Source: Anaerolineae bacterium (GTDB taxonomy: Bacteria > Chloroflexota > Anaerolineae > Anaerolineales > E44-bin32). Taken from it: DNA of 43,055 nucleotides. This document shows, in pieces, positions 37,255-43,055 of the stretch. The stretch lies in the NCBI GenBank assembly GCA_011174845.1, contig DUEW01000006.1:56459-99513 (forward strand), in the 5' to 3' direction. Position 1 is the first letter of the stretch; every line of letters begins with the position of its first letter. The position numbers and the translations under genes are program-made. The notes beneath the pieces were generated by a model. It saw only the letters and a list, made by a program, of their open reading frames with translations, had not been told where the DNA came from and searched no databases.

Positions 37255-37637
37255 CGGTAGTATGCTAAAGTTTCCGGTTATTTGAATATGTTGTTTAATT
37301 CTATGTCAAGGAAAGCATGATAAATAGAGATACGCTAGACAGTTTGTAAGGAGTCATTGGTGAATCTACTGAAAAAAGATCAACTACGGGAGAGGGACCG
37401 GTATATATGGGGGTGTGGGCGCAGCCCACACCCCCATATTTATACCTCCAGGCTCCTTGGGGGTGTTTTTTCAGTGGTTTCATTGGTTATTCATGCGGTG
37501 AAATATGGGAATAAGTATAAGGTATGGCTATAAAATCTGCGCGATAATGGTTCGCGATGCAATCCATAACTCAATTGTATGCTCCTTTGCATTTTAATAC
37601 CTCCTTATTTACCCCCGGGTGAAAGAGACGCAAGGCC
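37255..37637. other. divergent intergenic region holding a MITE-like element
   Basis: Between the nitroreductase (minus) and kinase (plus) genes. The middle third is the MITE-like inverted-repeat element (listed). The rest must hold two divergent promoters; several TATA-like hexamers occur (for example GGCTATAAAATC near 37522) but no convincing pair was found. Confidence 0.45.
37361..37482. mobile_element. 122-bp MITE-like element with 17-bp inverted ends
   Basis: Ends TGAATCTACTGAAAAAA (37361-37377) and TTTTTTCAGTGGTTTCA (37466-37482) are inverted repeats matching at 15 of 17 positions. They are flanked on both sides by ATTGG (37356-37360 and 37482-37486, sharing one base with the element), which fits a 4-5 bp target-site duplication. 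Inside is a perfect 16-bp palindrome ATATGGGGGTGTGGGC-GCA-GCCCACACCCCCATAT (37405-37439). No ORF of its own is present. I could not name the parent IS family. It might alternatively act as a terminator or cruciform between the two genes. Confidence 0.6.
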
Positions 37638-40600
37638 ATGGAAGACCTCACTGGAAAACAACTCGGTCAGTATCGGGTCGTCGAATCGTTGGGTGAAGGA
37701 GGCATGGCGGCGGTTTACAAGGCCTATCAGCCAGCGGTGGACCGCTATGTAGCTTTGAAGATCCTCCCACGACATTTCGCAAGCGATCCGGAATTCGTAG
37801 GTCGCTTTAAGCAGGAAGCTAAAGTCATTGCCAAGCTGCAACATGTTCACATTCTCCCGGTTCATGACTTCGGTGAATCTGAAGGATACACCTTCATCGT
37901 CATGCCTTTTATCGAAACAGGCACGCTTGCGGACATCTTAGACGATCGACCGCTCCCCCTGCTAAAAGTACGGAAATTCATCTCACAAGTTGGCGATGCT
38001 CTAGCTTATGCCCATTCCTGGAAAATTGTCCATCGTGACGTTAAACCGAGCAACATCCTGATCGATGACCGGGAAAATTGTCTGTTGACGGATTTCGGAA
38101 TCGCAAAGATCGTCGCGGGGACTACAAAATTCACGCAGACAGGGGCTACGATTGGGACACCGGCATATATGTCACCCGAACAGATCTTGGGCAAAAAGCT
38201 CGACGGACGCAGTGACATTTACTCTTTGGGTATTGTTTTATTTGAAATGGCGACCGGTCGCCAACCTTATCGGGCCGAGACACCACCGGCGATTTTCGTC
38301 AAGCATCTGCATGACCCTCTGCCCCTTCCTCGTACACTGAACCCCGATTTGCCCGAATCTTTAGAACGAGTGATTCTGAAAGCTTTGGATAAGGATCGCG
38401 ATAACCGATATGCATCAGCCGCTGACATGGTCCAAGCGGTAAAAGATGCGATCCCTGAAAAACCAAGGGACGAAGTGACCATTGTTGAACCAGATGTGGT
38501 ACCGGTTCCCGCCATTGCGGACGAAGAATTTCTCGAAGTCGAACCGGTCCCCCCACGACCAAGAGAACCGATCGTTCCCGAGGTCAGACGGGTCGAAGGC
38601 GCACCCCGGCGGAAAGTGCCTCGCTGGATTTACGGTTTAGGTGTATTGGCCTTGATCGCGTTTCTCGGGATCTTGTTGGTACCAAAGATCTTCCCCAGTG
38701 GTGTTGAGTTGACACCTGTGCCTACGGAGAGCCTCCCGACTTCTGAACCATCCGCGGTCGTACCAACGGAATTACCGCAAAAGTTAGGTGTTTCAGTCAA
38801 ATGGACCTATACGTCGCCAAGTGTCATCCAATATCTCGATTCGTGGGGCGATGGTATGGCAACGGGCGATCTTAATGAAGATGGAATTCCTGATGTGGCT
38901 TTTGGGACAAAAAATGGTTTCGTGGTGGTTGTCAATGGTTTCAATGGTGACGAGTTGTGGTCCTATCGCATCACGACTCAGATGGATGCTGCGGTCAACG
39001 TTGATATCGTGGATGTGAACAATGATGGTGTTCTAGAAGTCGTTGGAGCAGGGAAGGGGGACCAAGCGACGAATCAGCAAGCGATCATCAGTGCCTTTGG
39101 TCCCACTGGCATCAAACTCTGGGAAGCTCATGGCGGCTTTGAGGAAGTAACGGATTTAGCTTATGGCGATGTGGACTATGACGGTGATATGGACGTCTTC
39201 GCTTCTGTGGGCACCTATCCGTGGGGTGGTGGGGAGTTGATTGTCTTGGATGGCCGCACAGGTGTCCAACTCGCGTCGAAGAGTTTGGGGAGCGGTCATC
39301 CACAGGGCCTCGATATCGGGGACTTGGATGGCGATGGTGTTATAGAGGTCGCGGTCGAGAATTACGAGAACAAGGTATTCCTTCTAGATGGGCTTTCACT
39401 GGAGATCTTGTGGTCTCGTCAAAAAAGTTGGTATGGAAGGGATGTCCTCATCGCTGACGTTGATAGTGATGGCACTGGAGAAATTATCTCAGGTGCTGGT
39501 CAAGTTGCTGTTTTCGATCCCAACGGCAACCAGGAATGGTTGGCGGGTGTAGAAGAGGAGGGGATGGACATCTCAGTAGGAGATGTCAATGGAGATGGTC
39601 GTATCGAGATCATTCTCAGTTCAGGTTTTTCAGGTGTGTCTGCTGTGTTCGATGGGGGCGGTCAAACGCTATGGCAACGACAGCGGAGCGGTGTTCATGT
39701 CGTTGGCGATGTTAATGGGGACGGAGTGGATGATATTGTATTTGCCACGATCAGTTACTACGGTATTGAGCTTCCATATTCTATCGAGGCGGTAGATGGA
39801 GACAACATCACACTCTGGAGCTATCCAATGGACTCCATCTTCAACGAACAAGGTTTTGCCATGATCTTGGAAAACCTCGATGGTGATCCGACTCAGGAGG
39901 TGCTCGTAGCAAACGGGACGCAGCTCCTGGCGCTTGATGTCATCCGGGTGGGCAAAGAAATCGAAGAAGCTTCTATTCCGACCCAAGTTCCCAAGTCGGC
40001 ATACGACTTTGCTTTCGTGTCTATTCAGGGTGATGAGTATAGGCTGTACATATCCTCATCTTCGGACATGAAACTGGCACGCCAAATCCCACTGCCCCCG
40101 GGTTATGAGATCGTTCGCTGGCCCAGTTGGTGTGGGGATCGTCTCTACATTGAAGTGGCCGATGCTGAACAGATCGAACCACAAAGGATTTATATCGTTG
40201 ACCCCTTCATGGGCACTCAAGAGATGTGGCAGCCTACTGAACCCGGTTTTAGCAATCTAGGTACGCCGGCTTGTACCCCGGATGGGAAATCCCTAGCTTA
40301 TGCCGTATTTCGGGATGGACGCTACCAGATGGAGGTCGTAGATCTCCAGAACAATCGGCGGACTTTTACGACCGCTTCGATACAGGATGTCCATTTCGGC
40401 AACCCAAGTTGGTCGGCCAACACAGCTGAATTTTTATTTATGGGCTTCCGTGAGAACATGTACCGCCTCTGGCGAGTATCCGCTGAATTAGGTCGTGAAC
40501 CTAATGAGTTGTCTTTGAGGAATACATGGGATGGCAAGACGATAAATGATAGTCTCTATCCTGCGTTATCCCCCGACGGTCTCAAAGTGGCTTTCATATG

Positions 40601-40865
40601 CTCGATGGACGATTGGAGGTTATGCGTCCACGATCTCACGACTTGGCAGACGCAGTGGCTCCATAAGATTACGGCTTCCTACATCGAAGGAACGCTATCC
40701 GCACCGGGTACCCCATCCTGGTCACCAGATGGAAGATGGATCCTCTTCGCTACCGAAGATGACGGTGATCGCGACATTTATCGCATTCGACCCGATGGGA
40801 GCGGTTTAGAGAATCTCACGGTGGATTGGCCTGGGACTGAACTGATGCCTTCTTGGCGGAGGTGA
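37638..40865 (+). CDS. receptor Ser/Thr protein kinase with extracellular FG-GAP and PD40 propellers
   Basis: A 1075-residue fusion. Kinase domain at about 10-272 with Gly-rich loop GEGGMAAVYKA, Lys41, HRDVKPSN (Asp134), DFG (Asp152) and GTPAYMSPEQ; all key residues intact. A Pro/Glu-rich linker leads to one TM helix (IYGLGVLALIAFLGILLV, about 331-349) and a short Thr/Pro/Ser stalk. Residues about 400-750 hold eight FG-GAP/VCBS-like repeats with Ca-binding loops DLNEDGIPD, DVNNDGVLE, DVDYDGDMD, DLDGDGVIE, DVDSDGTGE, DVNGDGRIE and DVNGDGVDD. A second, PD40-type propeller fills about 790-1075 (WSPDGRWILFATEDDGDRD). The extracellular part looks like a ligand sensor, comparable in layout to PknD-type propeller kinases. 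The start is ATG at 37638. The GH3 gene follows directly. Confidence 0.88.
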   Translation: MEDLTGKQLGQYRVVESLGEGGMAAVYKAYQPAVDRYVALKILPRHFASDPEFVGRFKQEAKVIAKLQHVHILPVHDFGESEGYTFIVMPFIETGTLADILDDRPLPLLKVRKFISQVGDALAYAHSWKIVHRDVKPSNILIDDRENCLLTDFGIAKIVAGTTKFTQTGATIGTPAYMSPEQILGKKLDGRSDIYSLGIVLFEMATGRQPYRAETPPAIFVKHLHDPLPLPRTLNPDLPESLERVILKALDKDRDNRYASAADMVQAVKDAIPEKPRDEVTIVEPDVVPVPAIADEEFLEVEPVPPRPREPIVPEVRRVEGAPRRKVPRWIYGLGVLALIAFLGILLVPKIFPSGVELTPVPTESLPTSEPSAVVPTELPQKLGVSVKWTYTSPSVIQYLDSWGDGMATGDLNEDGIPDVAFGTKNGFVVVVNGFNGDELWSYRITTQMDAAVNVDIVDVNNDGVLEVVGAGKGDQATNQQAIISAFGPTGIKLWEAHGGFEEVTDLAYGDVDYDGDMDVFASVGTYPWGGGELIVLDGRTGVQLASKSLGSGHPQGLDIGDLDGDGVIEVAVENYENKVFLLDGLSLEILWSRQKSWYGRDVLIADVDSDGTGEIISGAGQVAVFDPNGNQEWLAGVEEEGMDISVGDVNGDGRIEIILSSGFSGVSAVFDGGGQTLWQRQRSGVHVVGDVNGDGVDDIVFATISYYGIELPYSIEAVDGDNITLWSYPMDSIFNEQGFAMILENLDGDPTQEVLVANGTQLLALDVIRVGKEIEEASIPTQVPKSAYDFAFVSIQGDEYRLYISSSSDMKLARQIPLPPGYEIVRWPSWCGDRLYIEVADAEQIEPQRIYIVDPFMGTQEMWQPTEPGFSNLGTPACTPDGKSLAYAVFRDGRYQMEVVDLQNNRRTFTTASIQDVHFGNPSWSANTAEFLFMGFRENMYRLWRVSAELGREPNELSLRNTWDGKTINDSLYPALSPDGLKVAFICSMDDWRLCVHDLTTWQTQWLHKITASYIEGTLSAPGTPSWSPDGRWILFATEDDGDRDIYRIRPDGSGLENLTVDWPGTELMPSWRR

Positions 40866-40867
40866 CC

Positions 40868-42751
40868 GTGCCAGGATCGAGGTCATCGGGATCATTTCCA
40901 CGTCTTCTCCTTGTTATCGGAATCTTCGCAGGCATTGCCATCCCGCTTTGTTGTGTGTTCTTGTGGGTCAGTATTGGATCGTGGGAGGAATTTACTAACA
41001 TTGCCGGTGAAATTCTGGGAATGAACCCCCCACCACCTTCCTTAACGCGAACCTCAACTTTGCCTCCGACTTCAAGCACGACTCCTACCGTCACAATAAC
41101 CCCAACTCCCAGCCAAACTCCGACCCCAACCCCAACCTATACACCTACACCTGATCCTCGGGTTCAAACGATACTTTCGCAGATGACCTTAAAACAAATG
41201 GTTGGGCAGTTGGTTATGACGGGCGTCAATGGACAGGAGGTGAGCGAAGCCACGTGTCAATTCATACGGCAGCTCGCGCCGGGCGCTGTAGTGTACCGGA
41301 CGGGCAATGTGATCTCGCCAGAACAATTGCGACAAACCTCATCCATTCTGCAGCGCTGTGCCCAAGCAGGAGGCGTCCCTCTCTTCATATCGGTGGATCA
41401 TGAGGGTCAATATGTCACTAGATTTCAAACCGTGGTTACCATTTATCCTCCTGCCATGGCGCAGGGAGCTACACTGGATGCCGAGATAGCTTATCGGGTC
41501 GCTATATCCGCTGCTAGCGAACTTGCTTTCAGTGGCGTAAATATGGTGTTGGGACCGGTAGCAGATGTGCTGATTGAATATGACAATACGGTCATCTCCC
41601 AACGATCTTTTGGTGGTGATCCAGAACTTGTCAGCGACTTCGTCGCGGGAGCGGTTAAAGGTTACCTTCAAGCTGGTCTGATCCCGGTGCTGAAACACTT
41701 TCCGGGACATGGGGGCGTTGCAGGCGACTCACATTACACACTTCCCATAGATGATGTCGATTGCCAATATTTACGATCGATTTATCTGCCCCCATTTCAA
41801 GCAGGTTTTGATGCCGGAGCCTCGGTTGTGATGACAAGTCACGTGGCTTTCCCGTGTCTTGACGAGACTGCTCGACCGGCCACTCTCTCAGAGGACATTT
41901 TACGGGTGTTGCGTGATGAGATGTTTTTTCAAGGCGTGATCCTCACTGATTCGATGAGCATGAGTGCGATAACGGAGGGGGGGCGTACGATTCCTGAGGC
42001 TTCGGTGGAGGCGGTGAGGGCGGGTGTTGACATGCTTCTCATCACCTCGCCAGAGCAAGCGCTAGCAACACGAAATCGATTAGAGATGGCCGTGCAGCAA
42101 GGTGAAATCTCCATGGATCGAATACAGGATGCCGTGGAACGAATACTTACCCTTAAGGCTTCCTCAGATCTTATTTCATTCCCTCTCTCTGAAACATCTG
42201 CACCAGACTGGGAAGCGAACCGTGCATTGGCCCTTGGTGTTGGTCATACGGCTTTGGCGTTGCTCAAAGACGAGCTGAATCTGGTTCCCATTCCATCGGA
42301 GTTGCGAAAAATTTTGATCATTGGTCCGACGGACGGATGGGGATTGTACCCATTATTGACCACCGCGCTTCACGCGAGCGGCTTTGAAACCTATGTCGTT
42401 CGTTACTCAAGTCCGTGGAGCGGTCCGATCCCTGAGGTCGGCTATCTGGAGAGCTTACCTAAACAGACAGCCGGATATGATCTTATCCTCATGTTGACAT
42501 GGGAGTCACATCTTAACCAATTTCGGTACGACGATCTATGGCAGGTGAACCTTGTCGAAGCTCTACTATTGACGGGGAAACCCATGATCGTCGTTGCATT
42601 GAAGTCACCGACAGATATCTTAGACTTTCCCCGCATTACTACCTATATGAGCACCTATGGAACTACGAGCGGACAGCTACAAGCTTTGGCGGATGCTTTG
42701 GTTGGGGACTATACACCGAGCGCACAAAGCCCATTACCTGGTCTTCCTTAA
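40868..42751 (+). CDS. membrane-anchored GH3 beta-N-acetylhexosaminidase (NagZ-like)
   Basis: A GH3 glycosidase of about 627 residues. An N-terminal TM segment (LLLVIGIFAGIAIPLCCVFL) anchors it outside the cell, followed by a Thr/Pro stalk. The catalytic domain has SVDHEGQYVTRF, SGVNMVLGPVADV and KHFPGHGGVAGDSH (the NagZ Asp-His acid/base motif), and LTDSMSMSAI with the nucleophile Asp. A second GH3 C-terminal domain follows, as in B. subtilis NagZ. Likely substrate is GlcNAc-containing wall glycan or another beta-hexosaminide. The usual EGG(R)V sequence reads EGQYV here. Start choice: the track TTG at 40853, GTG 40862 (GTGA overlap with the kinase stop) or GTG 40868, which has GGAG at the best spacing; I used the last. 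The stop-overlap marks it as the partner of the kinase. Confidence 0.87.
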   Translation: MPGSRSSGSFPRLLLVIGIFAGIAIPLCCVFLWVSIGSWEEFTNIAGEILGMNPPPPSLTRTSTLPPTSSTTPTVTITPTPSQTPTPTPTYTPTPDPRVQTILSQMTLKQMVGQLVMTGVNGQEVSEATCQFIRQLAPGAVVYRTGNVISPEQLRQTSSILQRCAQAGGVPLFISVDHEGQYVTRFQTVVTIYPPAMAQGATLDAEIAYRVAISAASELAFSGVNMVLGPVADVLIEYDNTVISQRSFGGDPELVSDFVAGAVKGYLQAGLIPVLKHFPGHGGVAGDSHYTLPIDDVDCQYLRSIYLPPFQAGFDAGASVVMTSHVAFPCLDETARPATLSEDILRVLRDEMFFQGVILTDSMSMSAITEGGRTIPEASVEAVRAGVDMLLITSPEQALATRNRLEMAVQQGEISMDRIQDAVERILTLKASSDLISFPLSETSAPDWEANRALALGVGHTALALLKDELNLVPIPSELRKILIIGPTDGWGLYPLLTTALHASGFETYVVRYSSPWSGPIPEVGYLESLPKQTAGYDLILMLTWESHLNQFRYDDLWQVNLVEALLLTGKPMIVVALKSPTDILDFPRITTYMSTYGTTSGQLQALADALVGDYTPSAQSPLPGLP

Positions 42752-42911
42752 GGGTTGAAACCAACTGTGGTTCAAGCTAGTCCAGGCGATATCTTTTTGT
42801 CCCCCAGGATGATATGCGCAGTGGGGATTTCATTCGGTCGTGGAAATCTTTGTAGAAAATGAATAGAAGAAAAACACAATCTCCTGAAAAGATATTAACT
42901 TGCTCGATCAC

Positions 42912-43026
42912 TGTAGGGATATTTCACCGTTCGGGCCGCGAGCCCCGTCTACGCGGGGCGAACGGCTCCGTCTACGCGGGGCGAACGGCTCCGTCTACGC
43001 GGGGCGAACGGTGAATTGTCCCTACA
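42912..43026. repeat. 115-bp inverted-repeat element with 22-bp ends
   Basis: TGTAGGGATATTTCACCGTTCG (42912-42933) is matched at 20 of 22 positions by the reverse complement of CGAACGGTGAATTGTCCCTACA (43005-43026). The ends of the TGTAGGG...CCCTACA kind occur in many small non-coding repeats of environmental bacteria, so this is probably a MITE- or REP-like element. Its centre is a tandem repeat (listed). No ORF is present. Confidence 0.6.
42943..43011 (+). repeat. three tandem copies of a 23-bp unit
   Basis: Three direct copies of CTCCGTCTACGCGGGGCGAACGG without spacers; the first begins CCCCG instead of CTCCG. Each unit can fold, pairing CCCCG or CTCCG with CGGGG, and shares GCGAACGG with the end of the surrounding inverted repeat, so it probably arose by slippage inside that element. 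Confidence 0.85.
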
Positions 43027-43055
43027 ATGTTGCAGGATATGGTTCATTCGTGAGG

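Larger units (their letters stand above)
42752..43055. other. terminal intergenic region with an inverted-repeat element
   Basis: After the GH3 stop a weak hairpin TTGAAACCA/TGGTTCAA (42755-42775) is present, without a T-run. The right part holds the inverted-repeat element and its internal tandem repeat, listed separately. No gene was seen before the window ends. Confidence 0.45.

Noticed and set aside
42943-43011. Short tandem array as a CRISPR
   Set aside because: Copies follow each other directly with no unique spacers, and no cas genes are present.
1-43055. tRNA, rRNA, known riboswitches, phage or integrase genes
   Set aside because: Reading the intergenic stretches on both strands showed no tRNA cloverleaf signatures, rRNA-like sequence, riboswitch core or integrase/transposase reading frame; a covariance-model scan would be needed to exclude them fully.

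Overview
The window (about 43 kb, GC near 50 %, densely coding on both strands) looks like a chromosomal segment of an uncultured or poorly studied bacterium. I infer Chloroflexota (Anaerolineae-like). The reasons are several secreted lipoproteins with Thr/Pro 'TPTPT' stalks, PknB-type receptor kinases with large extracellular domains, PD40 propellers, and the mixture of gene families. No rRNA, tRNA, phage, transposase or CRISPR array was seen, so this placement rests on gene style only.

Layout. 0.3-5.0 kb: a MoxR ATPase - DUF58 - transglutaminase-like membrane protein operon. 5.0-9.6 kb: a decayed gene fragment, two small or uncharacterised membrane proteins, a SRPBCC protein, a MEMO-family protein (AmmeMemoRadiSam system protein B) and a lipoprotein. 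9.8-10.6 kb: an SH3-FN3 lipoprotein. 10.7-12.9 kb (minus): an octaheme cytochrome c of the hydroxylamine-oxidoreductase (HAO) family, translationally coupled to an 8-TM protein. 13.1-16.9 kb: an AcuC-like deacetylase and, divergently, a CtpE-like P-type ATPase. 17-18 kb: a secreted PHB-depolymerase-type esterase. 18.5-28.1 kb: a tandem UspA protein coupled to a giant (2893 aa) cyclic beta-1,2-glucan synthase-like enzyme. 28.4-33.6 kb: a PD40-propeller lipoprotein fused to a catalytically dead erythromycin-esterase domain, and convergently a Ser/Thr kinase fused through one TM segment to an extracellular GH99 glycosidase. 34-37.3 kb: a second SH3-FN3 lipoprotein, a class V aminotransferase and a nitroreductase. 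37.6-42.8 kb: a second receptor kinase with FG-GAP and PD40 sensor domains, overlapping a membrane-anchored GH3 hexosaminidase. Two small non-coding inverted-repeat elements lie at 37.4 kb (MITE-like) and 42.9-43.0 kb.

How the genes may work together (inference). The right half is rich in envelope and glycan functions: a cyclic-glucan-synthase-like enzyme, GH99, GH3 and several anchored propeller or SH3 lipoproteins. Two of the glycan or propeller modules are directly wired to cytoplasmic kinases. The most unusual candidates for an undescribed system are the kinase-GH99 receptor, which keeps the GH99 catalytic Glu pair; the kinase-FG-GAP/PD40 receptor coupled to a GH3 enzyme; and the PD40-pseudo-Ere lipoprotein. 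The HAO-like cytochrome with its membrane partner is a separate candidate nitrogen-redox module.
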